Origin: Nocardioides sp. BGMRC 2183
Lineage (GTDB): Bacteria > Actinomycetota > Actinomycetes > Propionibacteriales > Nocardioidaceae
Direction of reading: 5' to 3'
DNA length: 57,818 bases
NCBI GenBank assembly: GCA_008123405.1
Contig: VSSA01000026.1
Span: forward strand, 1-57,818
Positions 30,746 to 39,542 of this stretch are shown one piece after another. The notes beneath the pieces were generated by a model. The model had not been told where the DNA came from, searched no databases, and saw only the letters and a list, made by a program, of their open reading frames with translations. Made by a program: the position numbers and the translations under genes. How positions within the stretch are numbered: position 1 is the stretch's first letter; the number at the start of each line of letters is the position of its first letter.

Positions 30746-31363
30746 TCAGTGCTCCTTCTTGTCGTTGGCGCCGGTGTAGGCGCGCACGAGCTTCTCCACG
30801 TGCTTGGCCAAGACGTCGACCTCGAGGTTGACCGGGTCGCCTGGTGCGCGGAACCCGAGGGTGGTGCGGGACAGCGTCTCGGGGATGAGGCTGACCGTGA
30901 ACGAGGACTCCCCCGCCTCCACAACGGTGAGCGAGGTGCCGTCGACGGTGATCGACCCCTTGTCCACCAGGTAGCGCGAGAGGTCGGCGGGCAGCGAGAT
31001 CTCGACGACCTCCCAGTGCTCGCTCGGGGTGCGGGCCAGCACCTCGCCGACACCGTCGACGTGCCCCTGGACGATGTGGCCGCCGAGTCGCTTCTCCGCG
31101 GTCACCGCGCGCTCCAGGTTGACCCGGTCGCCGCGAGTGAGCGCGCCGGTGCTGGTCTTGGCCAGCGTCTCGGCCATCACGTCCGCGGTCCAGGTCCGTT
31201 CGGTGCGCTCGGCCACCGTCAGGCACACCCCGTTGACCGCGATCGAGTCTCCCAGTCCGGCGTCGGCCAGCGTGACCTCGGCCGCGATGGTGACCCGGAC
31301 GGCGTCCCCCTGGTCCTCGATCCGCTCGACAGTGCCGAGCTCCTCCACGATCCCGGTGAACAT
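30746..31363 (-). CDS. ribE: Riboflavin synthase alpha chain
   Basis: Final riboflavin step: dismutation of two lumazine molecules. The N-terminus [10 protein letters not shown] is the family signature. Two homologous lumazine-binding barrels follow: first about 1-95 ([13 protein letters not shown]), second about 98-190 ([16 protein letters not shown]). Length 205. Its ATG shares one base with the ribD stop. Some naming schemes call this gene ribC. Confidence 0.95.
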   Translation of the reverse strand: MFTGIVEELGTVERIEDQGDAVRVTIAAEVTLADAGLGDSIAVNGVCLTVAERTERTWTADVMAETLAKTSTGALTRGDRVNLERAVTAEKRLGGHIVQGHVDGVGEVLARTPSEHWEVVEISLPADLSRYLVDKGSITVDGTSLTVVEAGESSFTVSLIPETLSRTTLGFRAPGDPVNLEVDVLAKHVEKLVRAYTGANDKKEH

Positions 31364-32409
31364 CAGGCTTCCTCTCCACGGGGGTGCAGGACGAGACGCA
31401 CATTGGCCTCGGCGCCCTGCCCGATGACGGTGGTGTCGACGAGCTCGAAGCCGAGCGCGTCGGTGATGGTGGTGATGCCGAGATCGCCCACGGTGCTCAG
31501 GCCGGCGCCGAGGAGGATCGGTGCGATATAGACGACGACCTCGTCGACGACGCCAGCGGCGAGGAACGCGCCAGCAACGGTGGGGCCACCCTCGAAGAAG
31601 ACGTGTTGGCGACCGTGGTCACGATAGAGCGACTCCAGCGCCCAGCGCGGGTCCCGGCCCCGCAAGTGGACCGTGGGGGCGGCATCGTCGAACACCCGGG
31701 CGGTCGGGGGCAGGTCCCGCTCCCCCAGCACGACGCGCAGCGGCTGCTCCGGCAGCGGGCGCTCGTCGTCGTCACGGACTGTCAGCTGCGGGTCGTCGAC
31801 CAGCACCGTGCCGGTGCCGACCAGCATGGTGTCGCAGAGCGCGCGCAGCTCGTGGGTGTCGCGACGCGCCGGTGGACTGCTCACCCAGCGGCTGGTGCCA
31901 TCGGCTGCGGCGCTGCGCCCGTCCAAGGTGGTGGCGAACTTCCAGGTCACGAAGGGTCGCCCGTGCTCATGGGCGAAGGTCCAGGCCCGGTTGAGGGCGC
32001 GAGCGTCGTCCTCCAGCAGGCCCTGCTCCACCACGACCCCGGCTGCGGTCAGCGCCTCGATCCCACCCTGGGCGACCGGGTTGGGGTCGCGTTGCGCGAT
32101 CACCACCCGGGCCACGCCGGCCTCGATCAGCGCCTGGGCGCAGGGACCGGTGCGTCCGGTGTGGTTGCACGGCTCGAGGGTGACCACGGCGGTGGCGCCA
32201 GCGGCCCGGTCTCCGGCCGCACGCAGCGCGGCCACCTCGGCGTGTGCGGTCCCGGCGCCCTGGTGGAAGCCTTCGCCGACGCTGGCGCCGTCGGGAGCGA
32301 GCAGGACACAGCCGACGCGCGGGTTGGGGTGCAGCGGTACGCCGGGCGACGCTGCGAGCGCGAGCGCGCGTTGCATGGCGTCGTACTCGCCTGCGAAATC
32401 GGTGGTCAC
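31363..32409 (-). CDS. ribD: Bifunctional diaminohydroxyphosphoribosylaminopyrimidine deaminase / reductase
   Basis: Catalyses the deaminase and reductase steps of riboflavin synthesis. The N-terminal deaminase has the zinc motif [11 protein letters not shown] and [17 protein letters not shown] (about 50-85). The C-terminal reductase (about 145-348) has [19 protein letters not shown] and [13 protein letters not shown]. The start is GTG 32409, just before conserved sequence, with a GAGGACGAG ribosome-binding region. Length 348. An FMN riboswitch lies 107 bases upstream, and ribE, ribBA, ribH, hisE and hisG follow almost without gaps. Confidence 0.95.
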   Translation of the reverse strand: MTTDFAGEYDAMQRALALAASPGVPLHPNPRVGCVLLAPDGASVGEGFHQGAGTAHAEVAALRAAGDRAAGATAVVTLEPCNHTGRTGPCAQALIEAGVARVVIAQRDPNPVAQGGIEALTAAGVVVEQGLLEDDARALNRAWTFAHEHGRPFVTWKFATTLDGRSAAADGTSRWVSSPPARRDTHELRALCDTMLVGTGTVLVDDPQLTVRDDDERPLPEQPLRVVLGERDLPPTARVFDDAAPTVHLRGRDPRWALESLYRDHGRQHVFFEGGPTVAGAFLAAGVVDEVVVYIAPILLGAGLSTVGDLGITTITDALGFELVDTTVIGQGAEANVRLVLHPRGEEA

Positions 32410-32516
32410 CTCGTCGTCCTCTCCTCTGCTCCGGGCCGGCACTTGCCGCTGAGGGCTCCGGGGCGAGGGGACGTACGGCGCGCGGGGGCCGGGCGGACCG
32501 GGCTCACCGGACGCTG

Positions 32517-32671
32517 GCGTGCACTTCCCATCCGGACTTTGACCGTCGGTCCAGGAGTTCCACCTGGTCAACCGGCGACTGGCGGTCGTCGGGTCGCGGA
32601 CTTCGCTTGTGTTGCGAGATGCAACGCATTCGTCACCGCCGGCTCGGAGTTTCACCGACCCCAGAGCACGC
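32517..32671 (-). promoter_or_regulatory. FMN riboswitch (RFN element) controlling ribD and following genes
   Basis: Minus-strand RNA has the conserved RFN sequences in order: GGGGTCGGTGAAACTCC, GAGCCGGCGGTGA, AGTCCGCGACCCG, GGTGGAACTCCTGGACCGAC, GGTCAAAGTCCGGATGGGAA. The outer P1 stem is GCGTGC (32666-32671) with GCACGC (32517-32522). About 107 bases separate it from the ribD start; no clear T-run terminator is visible there. Control may therefore act on translation initiation or through a U-less terminator. Binding of FMN would lower expression. Confidence 0.95.
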
Positions 32672-32740
32672 AAGCTCTTGAGTCCATGGTGACACAGCGC
32701 CCGGACGGGGCCGGCATCCGTGCCGCTCAGTGGACGCGGA

Positions 32741-33403
32741 TCACCCAGCGGCGGCCGCGGCGCTCTCGCGGAGTTCGGTGATCATCGCGTCCGGGTCGTC
32801 GGCGGAGTAGACCGCGGAGCCCGCCACGAAGACGTCCGCGCCGGCCTCGGCACACCGTTCGATCGTCTCCAACGAGATGCCGCCGTCGACCTGCAGCCAG
32901 GTCTGCACGCCGTGCTTGGCCATGAGCGCGCGGGCGCGGCGGATCTTCGGCAGGCAGAGGTCGAGGAACTTCTGTCCGCCGAAGCCGGGCTCGACGGTCA
33001 TGAGCAGGAGCATGTCGAGCTCGGGTAGGAGGTCCTCGTAGGGCTCGACCGGGGTGGCCGGACGCAGCGCCATCGACGCACGGGCGCCCGCAGACCGGAT
33101 CTCGCGGGCCAGCCGTACCGGCGCCTGGGCGGCCTCCACGTGGAAGGTGACCGAACTGCAGCCCGCCTCCGCATAGGTCATCGCGTGCCGGTCCACGTCG
33201 GCGATCATCAGATGGGCGTCCAGCGGCGTCGGGGTGCTGCGGGCCAGTGCCTCGACCATGGCCGGTCCGAAGGTCAGGTTGGGCACGAAGTGGTTGTCCA
33301 TCACGTCGACGTGCACCCAGTCGGCGCTGGGGATCCGGGCGACCTCCTCCCCCAGCCGGGCGAAGTCCGCGTTCAGGATGGATGGCGTGATCTGGATGCC
33401 CAC
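32741..33403 (-). CDS. rpe: Ribulose-phosphate 3-epimerase
   Basis: Interconverts ribulose 5-phosphate and xylulose 5-phosphate in the pentose phosphate pathway; ribulose 5-phosphate also feeds RibB encoded nearby. TIM barrel of 220 residues with [17 protein letters not shown] (start), [18 protein letters not shown] near 33, [14 protein letters not shown] near 137 and [11 protein letters not shown] near 173; the metal-binding His and Asp residues are present. The GTG at 33403 precedes conserved sequence by a few residues. It is 11 bases after the LigD-type polymerase gene and just upstream of the FMN riboswitch. Confidence 0.95.
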   Translation of the reverse strand: MGIQITPSILNADFARLGEEVARIPSADWVHVDVMDNHFVPNLTFGPAMVEALARSTPTPLDAHLMIADVDRHAMTYAEAGCSSVTFHVEAAQAPVRLAREIRSAGARASMALRPATPVEPYEDLLPELDMLLLMTVEPGFGGQKFLDLCLPKIRRARALMAKHGVQTWLQVDGGISLETIERCAEAGADVFVAGSAVYSADDPDAMITELRESAAAAAG

Positions 33404-33414
33404 GGGCGAGGATC

Positions 33415-34395
33415 TTAGCCTCGCGCGTCGGCGGCGGGCCCCTCGGCCTCGGGCACCGCCTCCTCCGCGTCGGCGGCCTCCAACAGTGGCGTGATGTCGA
33501 AGACATGGTCGTCGATGTCGGCATGCAGATCGCCGAGCTCGCCATAGCGGCGCGGCACGGTCCGGATGGTGAAGTCGCGCGGATCCGCGTCCTCGATCTC
33601 GTCCCAGCGCAGCGGGGTGGAGACCCGAGCATCGGGCAGGCCGCGAACCGAGTAGGCGGCGGCGATGGTGTGGTCCCGAGCGTTCTGGTTGTAGTCCACG
33701 AAGACGTGGTGCGGGTCCCGGTTCTTCTTCCACCAGGTGGTGGTCACGTCGTCGGGGGTACGGCGCTCCACCTCACGTGCGAACGCCCAGGCGGCGCGGC
33801 GCACTGCCTTGTGGTCGTGGTCGGGACGGATCCGCACGTAGATGTGCAGCCCCTTGCTGCCGCTGGTCTTGGGGTAGCCGACGGCCCCCAGCTCGTCGAG
33901 CAGCTCGCGGGCGACGCCGGCGGTACGTCGTACCGTGTCGTAGTCGGCGAGCGGACCCGGATCGAGATCGATCCGCCACTCGTCGGGCTGCTCCACGTGG
34001 CCGCGCCTGCTGTTCCACGGGTGGAACTCGACAGTCGACATCTGCACCGCCCAGATCACCGCACCGAGCTCGGTGACGCAGAGCTCGTCGGCGGTGCGCG
34101 ACCAGCGCGGGAAGAAGAGACGCACCGTCTCCACCCACGGCGGGGCGCCGGCGGGCAGGCGCTTCTGGTGCACCTTGTCGCCGGCCAGCCCCTTGGGGAA
34201 CCGGTGCAGCATGCAGGGCCGCTCGCGCAGGGCGTTGACGATGCCCGGGCCAACCGCGAGGTAATAGTGGACCAGGTCCAGCTTGGTCGCGCCGAGCTGC
34301 GGGAAGTACACCCGGTCCGGGTTGGTGACCCGCACCGTGCGGTCCTCCCCGTCGGGTCCGGCGGGGACGTCGATCTCGATCGCGGGACTCGCCAT
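33415..34395 (-). CDS. Stand-alone LigD-type polymerase/primase domain protein
   Basis: A 326-residue archaeo-eukaryotic-primase-like polymerase, the domain found in LigD of bacterial end joining. Catalytic features are the RIDLDPGP acidic pair near residue 141, [10 protein letters not shown] (nucleotide-binding SxK and H) near 178, and [10 protein letters not shown] with the third carboxylate near 228. The ligase and nuclease domains of full LigD are absent, and no Ku gene is adjacent. The last 20-30 residues are acidic and poorly structured. It may work with separate ligases in gap-filling repair; that is inference. Confidence 0.88.
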   Translation of the reverse strand: MASPAIEIDVPAGPDGEDRTVRVTNPDRVYFPQLGATKLDLVHYYLAVGPGIVNALRERPCMLHRFPKGLAGDKVHQKRLPAGAPPWVETVRLFFPRWSRTADELCVTELGAVIWAVQMSTVEFHPWNSRRGHVEQPDEWRIDLDPGPLADYDTVRRTAGVARELLDELGAVGYPKTSGSKGLHIYVRIRPDHDHKAVRRAAWAFAREVERRTPDDVTTTWWKKNRDPHHVFVDYNQNARDHTIAAAYSVRGLPDARVSTPLRWDEIEDADPRDFTIRTVPRRYGELGDLHADIDDHVFDITPLLEAADAEEAVPEAEGPAADARG

Positions 34396-34433
34396 GCGGC
34401 GAGCGTAGGCCAGTCCGCCGACTGCGCGGGCGG

Positions 34434-35453
34434 TCAGCGCCAGCCGAGGGCGGGTGCCACCTGGGTCAGCACGGCCTCGAGGACGTGCGCGTTGTAGTCG
34501 ACCCCGAGTTGATTCGGCACGGTCAGCAGCAACGTGTCAGCAGCGGCGATCGCCTCGTCGGCGGCCAACTGCTCGGCGAGGACATCCGGTTCGGCCGCAT
34601 AGGAGCGGCCGAAGACCGCGCGCATGTTGTCGATCTGTCCGATCTGATCAGCTTCCTCGCTACTACCGCCGAAGAGGGCGCGGTCCTGCGCCGTGACCAG
34701 CGGGAAGATCGACCGGCTGACGGAGACCCGCGGCGCGTGGTCCCAGCCGGCTGCGTCCCAGGCATCGCGGAATGCCGTGATCTGCTCGGCCTGCTGGACG
34801 TGGAACGGCTTGCCGGACTCGTCCTCCTTGAGCGTGGAGCTCATCAGGTTCATGCCGAGTCCGGCCGCCCACCGGGCCGTGGAGTCGGAGGCGGCGCCCC
34901 ACCAGATCCGGCCCCGGAGCCCTTCGGAGTGTGGCTCGAGGCGGAGCAGCCCGGGCGGGTTGGCGAACATCGGGCGCGGGCTGGGCTGGGCGAACCCCTC
35001 CCCCTTCAGCACCTCCAGCAGCACCTCGGTGTGACGGCGGGCCAGGTCCGCATCGGTCTCGCCCTCGGCGGGCCGGTAGCCGAAGTAGCGCCACCCGTCG
35101 ATCACCTGCTCCGGTGAGCCCCGGGAGATGCCGAGCTGGAGCCGCCCGCTGGCGATCAGGTCGGCGGCGCCGGCGTTCTCCGCCATCATCAGCGGGTTCT
35201 CGTAGCGCATGTCGATCACACCGGTGCCGAGCTCGATCCGGGAGGTCCGGGCTCCGGCCGCGGCCAGCAGCGGGAACGGGCTGCCCAGCTGACGCGCGAA
35301 ATGGTGCACTCGGAAGTACGCGCCATCGGCGCCGAGCTCCTCGGCGGCGACTGCGAGGTCGATCGACTGCTGCAGCACGTCGGCCGCAGTGCGGGTCTGC
35401 GACCCGTGGGCGTCCGACCAGTGGCCGAAGGAGAGGAAACCGATCTTCTTCAT
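34434..35453 (-). CDS. LLM-class flavin-dependent oxidoreductase
   Basis: A 339-residue luciferase-like TIM-barrel protein that probably uses reduced FMN or F420. Visible blocks are MKKIGFLSFGHWSD (start), RIELGTGVIDMRYENPLMMA near 89 and LQLGISRGSPEQVIDGW near 120. It resembles bacterial alkanal monooxygenase-like enzymes; substrate and flavin type cannot be told. ATG 35453 is taken because the conserved start coincides with it; the upstream frame reads into the next intergenic region. A 50-base gap separates it from rsmB. Confidence 0.85.
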   Translation of the reverse strand: MKKIGFLSFGHWSDAHGSQTRTAADVLQQSIDLAVAAEELGADGAYFRVHHFARQLGSPFPLLAAAGARTSRIELGTGVIDMRYENPLMMAENAGAADLIASGRLQLGISRGSPEQVIDGWRYFGYRPAEGETDADLARRHTEVLLEVLKGEGFAQPSPRPMFANPPGLLRLEPHSEGLRGRIWWGAASDSTARWAAGLGMNLMSSTLKEDESGKPFHVQQAEQITAFRDAWDAAGWDHAPRVSVSRSIFPLVTAQDRALFGGSSEEADQIGQIDNMRAVFGRSYAAEPDVLAEQLAADEAIAAADTLLLTVPNQLGVDYNAHVLEAVLTQVAPALGWR

Positions 35454-35503
35454 ACTTGGTTCAATGTTCAACCAGCCCGGATGATTCCCACTCAGACACG
35501 TTC

Positions 35504-36895
35504 TCAGGCACGGCGCAGCAGCGCCAGGAACATCGCGTCGGTGCCGTGCCGGTGCGGCCACAGCTGGGCGGTCCCGGGGACCGGCCCATCGGCGTGCTCG
35601 ACCCCGGGCAGCAGTCCGCGCACGTCCTCGACCACCACATCGCCCCGGCCACGGGTCACCGAGGAGATCACATCCCCGGTCTCGATGGTGACCGGCGAGC
35701 AGGTCGCATAGAGCACCACGCCATCGGGCCGGACCAGTTCCAGGGCCGAGCGGAGCAACTGCCGCTGCAGCATCACCAGCGCCACCAGGTCATCGGCGCT
35801 ACGACGCCACCGTGCCTCAGGACGGCGGCGCAACGCCCCCAGACCGGAGCAGGGTGCGTCGAGGAGGATGCGGTCGAAGGCGGCCGGCCTCAACGGCGGC
35901 ATCGTGCCATCGGCGGTCAGCACCAGTGGGCCTCCACCGCCGCCCTCCTCTGCTCCTGCGGTGAGCGCGCGCTGGACCAGGCGGGCACGGTGCAAGTGCT
36001 GCTCCACAGCGACGAGTCGGGCGCCGCGCTGGGCCGCGATTGCGGCAAGCAGGGCCGCCTTGCCCCCCGGCCCGGCGCACAGGTCGAGCCAGGTGTGGTC
36101 AGGACCCGCCAGCGGCGCCGCCGCGAGCGCGTGCGCCACCAGCTGCGAGCCTTCGTCCTGCACCCCGGCGCGCCCCTCGGCCACCGCCGGGACCGTCGCT
36201 GGGTCACCCCCGTCGACCACGACGCCGTACGGCGAATAGCGGGTCGGCGTACCGGGAAGCTCCTCGCGGGTGGCCAGCCCCGGACGGGCGACGAGGGTCA
36301 CCCGCGGCGAAACGTTGTCGGCCGCCAACAGGGCGTCGAGGTCATCGTCCGGAGCGGCCGCATGGAGCTGCTCGACGACCCAGACCGGGTGGCTGTGGGC
36401 GATCGCCGCCCGTTCGACCTCGGGCATGTCGGGCGGAGTGAGCTCGACGACCCATGCCTCGAGGTCCCGGGTGGACACCGTGCGCAACACGGCGTTGGCG
36501 AAGCCGGCGGCACCGTGTCCGACCGTTGCCCGCACCAGGTCCACACTGGTGCTGATCGCCGCGTGCTCGGGGACACGCATGGAGAGCAGTTGGTGGCATC
36601 CGAGCCGCAACACGTCAAGCACCCCGGCCTCCACCTTGCGCAGGCCGCGGTCGATGCTGGCGGCGAGGATCGCGTCGTAGGTGCCACGCCGGCGGATCGT
36701 GCCGAAGGCGAGCCCCGTGGCGAAGGCCGCATCCCGGCCGGAGAGGTCGTAGCGGGCGAGGATGCCGGGGAGCACGAGGTTGGCGTAGGCGTCCTCGGTC
36801 CGCACCGCACGCAGCACGTCGAGCGCGGCGGCACGCGGCTGGTCGACGCGGCGCGAGGACGCCGGCGGACGCCGACCGCGCCGCGGCTGACTCAC
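35504..36895 (-). CDS. rsmB: 16S rRNA (cytosine-967-C5)-methyltransferase RsmB
   Basis: Modifies C967 of 16S rRNA using SAM. The N-terminal NusB-like RNA-binding domain (about 18-150) is followed by the Rossmann methyltransferase domain. This has [16 protein letters not shown] (SAM site, near 265), [20 protein letters not shown] (catalytic-cycle Cys) and the second cysteine in [13 protein letters not shown]. Length 463. The GTG start at 36895 overlaps the fmt stop by four bases (GTGA), so it is translationally coupled to fmt. Actinobacteria often label it fmu/sun. Confidence 0.94.
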   Translation of the reverse strand: MSQPRRGRRPPASSRRVDQPRAAALDVLRAVRTEDAYANLVLPGILARYDLSGRDAAFATGLAFGTIRRRGTYDAILAASIDRGLRKVEAGVLDVLRLGCHQLLSMRVPEHAAISTSVDLVRATVGHGAAGFANAVLRTVSTRDLEAWVVELTPPDMPEVERAAIAHSHPVWVVEQLHAAAPDDDLDALLAADNVSPRVTLVARPGLATREELPGTPTRYSPYGVVVDGGDPATVPAVAEGRAGVQDEGSQLVAHALAAAPLAGPDHTWLDLCAGPGGKAALLAAIAAQRGARLVAVEQHLHRARLVQRALTAGAEEGGGGGPLVLTADGTMPPLRPAAFDRILLDAPCSGLGALRRRPEARWRRSADDLVALVMLQRQLLRSALELVRPDGVVLYATCSPVTIETGDVISSVTRGRGDVVVEDVRGLLPGVEHADGPVPGTAQLWPHRHGTDAMFLALLRRA

Positions 36896-37821
36896 CGGAA
36901 CCTCGCCCCGTCCGTCAGTCGCGCCCCGCGTGCCCAGTCGGCAGCGTCCATCTCCTTCTTGCCGAACGCCTTGACCCGGCCCAGCCGCACCGGAGCAGAG
37001 CCGGTCCCGACCAGGACCTCGTTCTTGCCGACGCCCAACACGCCCGGGTCGAGGGGCATATCGCTGGCCGGGGCCGGGGCCACCGGGCCGAGCTTGACCC
37101 GCTCGCCGTCGAACTCGGTCCATGCCCCGGGGAACGGGGCGCACGCGCGGACCCGGCGGTCCACCGCCTGAGCCGGCTCGGCCCAGTCCACCCGGGCGTC
37201 CTCGACGGTGATCTTCGGCGCCAGACTGACGCCCTCGCTGGGCTGTTCCCGCGCCTGAAGTGAACCGTCGGCGATGCCGTCCAGGGTGGCGACCAGGAGG
37301 CCGGCGCCTCCCTCGGCCAAGCGGTCCAACAGGTCGCCGGAGGTGTCGGTCGGACGGATCGTCTCGGTCATCACGCCGAACGTGGGGCCGGCGTCCAGCG
37401 CCCGAACGATGCGGAACGTGGTGGCACCGGTGACCTCGTCACCGGCCCAGATCGCGTGCTGCACCGGGGCGGCGCCACGCCACGCCGGGAGCAGCGAGAA
37501 ATGCAGGTTGACCCACCCGTGCTCGGGGATGTCGAGTGCCGACTGCGGGATCAGCGCACCGTAGGCGACCACTGGGCAGCAGTCCGGCGACAGCGCGCGC
37601 AGCGCGTCCTGGAACTCCGGCTCCTTGGGATGGGTGGGCTTGAGCACCGGCACACCGAGCTCCTCGCCACGGAGGCCGATCGGGCTGGGGGTCAGCCTGC
37701 GCCCGCGTCCAGCCGGGGCGTCGGGGCGGGTCACCACGCCGACCAGCTCGTGCGCGGAGTCGGCGATCGCGTCGAGGGCCGGTACGGCGACCTCGGGGGT
37801 GCCGGCGAAGACGACCCGCAT
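36892..37821 (-). CDS. fmt: Methionyl-tRNA formyltransferase
   Basis: Formylates initiator Met-tRNA using 10-formyltetrahydrofolate. N-terminal Rossmann domain with [19 protein letters not shown]. The catalytic [19 protein letters not shown] (Asn in WVNLHFS and His) lies near residue 109, with GATTFRI near 135. The C-terminal OB-like domain starts around 205. Length 309. ATG 37821 shares one base with the def stop (TGATG). def-fmt-rsmB is a conserved run. Confidence 0.96.
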   Translation of the reverse strand: MRVVFAGTPEVAVPALDAIADSAHELVGVVTRPDAPAGRGRRLTPSPIGLRGEELGVPVLKPTHPKEPEFQDALRALSPDCCPVVAYGALIPQSALDIPEHGWVNLHFSLLPAWRGAAPVQHAIWAGDEVTGATTFRIVRALDAGPTFGVMTETIRPTDTSGDLLDRLAEGGAGLLVATLDGIADGSLQAREQPSEGVSLAPKITVEDARVDWAEPAQAVDRRVRACAPFPGAWTEFDGERVKLGPVAPAPASDMPLDPGVLGVGKNEVLVGTGSAPVRLGRVKAFGKKEMDAADWARGARLTDGARFR

Positions 37822-38366
37822 CAGCGGCCGAACCCGTGGGTGCGGTGCGGCGAGACCTTGATCGTGGGGCGCTCGAGGCCGAACCACTCGGACTCGCGGA
37901 TCTCCTTCATGGCTGCCTTCCGTGCGGCGTCGTCGAGACGGTCGATGAACAGGATCCCGTCGAGATGGTCGGTCTCGTGCTGGATCGCCCGAGCCAACAG
38001 CTCCGACCCAGAGATCTCGACCGGCTCGCCGTGCATCGTGAAGCCGGAGGCGACCACGGAGCGGGCGCGCCGGCAGTCGAAGGTGAGGTCGGGCAGCGAG
38101 AGGCAGCCCTCGGGCCCGTCCTGGATCTCCTCCGACAGCGTGAGACTCGGGTTGATCAGGTGGCCGACCTCGCCCTCGACGTACCAGGTGAAGACCCGCA
38201 GGCCGACTCCGATCTGCGGCGCCGCCAGGCCTGCGCCCGGCGCCTCCAGCATGGTGTCGGTGAGGTCGGCGACCAGTTGTCGCAGCTCGGCGTCGAAGTC
38301 GACGACCTCGATCGCAGGCTTGCGCAGGATCGGGTCGCCGAAGAGGCGGATGGGTCGGACAGCCAC
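37821..38366 (-). CDS. def: Peptide deformylase
   Basis: Removes the N-formyl group from new proteins; a metal-dependent hydrolase. All three motifs are intact: [11 protein letters not shown] near residue 44, EGCLSLPD (metal-binding Cys) near 88 and [12 protein letters not shown] (HExxH) near 130. Length 181, GTG start. It lies directly before fmt, coupling formylation and deformylation. Inhibitor sensitivity cannot be judged. Confidence 0.96.
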   Translation of the reverse strand: MAVRPIRLFGDPILRKPAIEVVDFDAELRQLVADLTDTMLEAPGAGLAAPQIGVGLRVFTWYVEGEVGHLINPSLTLSEEIQDGPEGCLSLPDLTFDCRRARSVVASGFTMHGEPVEISGSELLARAIQHETDHLDGILFIDRLDDAARKAAMKEIRESEWFGLERPTIKVSPHRTHGFGR

Positions 38367-38426
38367 GGCGCCGATCCTAGTGGTGCGTCCTGGGGTCCAC
38401 CGATGGTGGACCGGCGCTCCCCCAGA

Positions 38427-39293
38427 TCAGAGGTAGCGGCCGCAGTGCGGCCAGGGCGAACGGCCACGCTGGGCGTAGAGCCGCTTCGCCCGGTAGGTCT
38501 GCTCGCCTGCCGACGCGAGATGCGGCATGCCGCTGCCGCCGACGCTGCGCCAGGTGGCCACGTTGAACTGGTAGAGGCCGTAGTAGCCGGCGGGGTTCAC
38601 CGCGCGCGGGTTGCCGCCGGACTCGCAGCGGGCCAGCGCCCCCCAGTTGAGGTGGGCGGTGCCGGGCACGCTGCGGACCTTCCGGCCGACCGCCACCACG
38701 CGAGGCCGAGGTTTGCGGACCACCTTGCGGTGCGCCTCGCGACGTACCCGCTCGCCGTTGTGCCACTCCAGGCGGACCCGGATCCGTCGTACGCCGGCGC
38801 GGCCGGGTCGTACGACCTTGCGGACACCCGGCTTCAGGGTGTTGACCATGCGGACCCGGACCGGCCGCTGGATAGGACGCCGGTGGGTGCGGACGGCGGT
38901 GCGCACCTTCACCACGCGGACCAGGTCGTGGTCGCGGAGCAGGCGACGATCGTGGTCGCGCACCTTGTGTCCGTTGCGGACCAGGAGCACCTTGTCGTTG
39001 CGGTCGACCGCAACGCCCTGGCCGCGCAGCAGCCAGACGGGGCGCCGCGCCTCCGTGCGAAGCCTCCGCACGTCTCGGGTGCCGACCCGGAGGCGGACGA
39101 GGGTGGTCTCCGGCGCGGGATCGGTGGTCTCGGACTGGTCGGCGGACCCCGCCTCGTCCGGCGCCGGCGCCGGCGCCGGGGCCGCGGTGGCGACGCCGGA
39201 GCCGAGCCCGGCCAGGAGGGCGCCGGCAACAGTGCCGACCACCAGGGTGGTGGCGCCGCCTCGCACGGCGCGGGTGACGGTACGCATGCTCAC
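38427..39293 (-). CDS. Secreted resuscitation-promoting-factor-like cell-wall hydrolase (DUF348-G5-Rpf)
   Basis: A secreted lytic transglycosylase-like protein of 288 residues. Signal peptide (about 1-37: basic start, hydrophobic core, ATAAPA), acidic Pro/Ala linker (about 38-62), one DUF348-like unit (about 63-125), a G5-like unit (about 130-200) and a C-terminal Rpf domain with ARCESGGNPRAVN (catalytic Glu) and NPAGYYGLYQFN. A Cys pair, in RCESGG and WPHCGRYL, probably forms the Rpf disulfide. The middle is extraordinarily arginine-rich, unlike ordinary RpfB. GTG 39293 is favoured by an AAGGA box ten bases upstream; ATG 39287 is the alternative. Predicted to loosen peptidoglycan during regrowth. 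Confidence 0.88.
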   Translation of the reverse strand: MSMRTVTRAVRGGATTLVVGTVAGALLAGLGSGVATAAPAPAPAPDEAGSADQSETTDPAPETTLVRLRVGTRDVRRLRTEARRPVWLLRGQGVAVDRNDKVLLVRNGHKVRDHDRRLLRDHDLVRVVKVRTAVRTHRRPIQRPVRVRMVNTLKPGVRKVVRPGRAGVRRIRVRLEWHNGERVRREAHRKVVRKPRPRVVAVGRKVRSVPGTAHLNWGALARCESGGNPRAVNPAGYYGLYQFNVATWRSVGGSGMPHLASAGEQTYRAKRLYAQRGRSPWPHCGRYL

Positions 39294-39542
39294 GTCGCGT
39301 TGTTCCTTCACTCGGTGGAGCCCCGGCGCGACCGGAGCAGGACGACACACGTCGGTCCGCGGATGGGCGATGGGCCACACCGGCCGCGCGTGCTGGTCGC
39401 GCTCGAGCAGCGGGCCCGCCTCGGGGCCAGCACCGTCGGTGCGCAACGCAGCCATCGACGGTAGGTGCGGGCGTGGACCATGCCGAATCCGCGGCGGGTT
39501 CCGGAGGGGTGATCTCCATCGCACTGCCCTACAACGGTGTGC

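Noticed and set aside
39294-39542. Possible c-di-AMP (ydaO) riboswitch upstream of the Rpf-like gene, as seen in other actinobacteria.
   Set aside because: The conserved ydaO sequence blocks are not present in this 249-base region; nothing else structured was identified.
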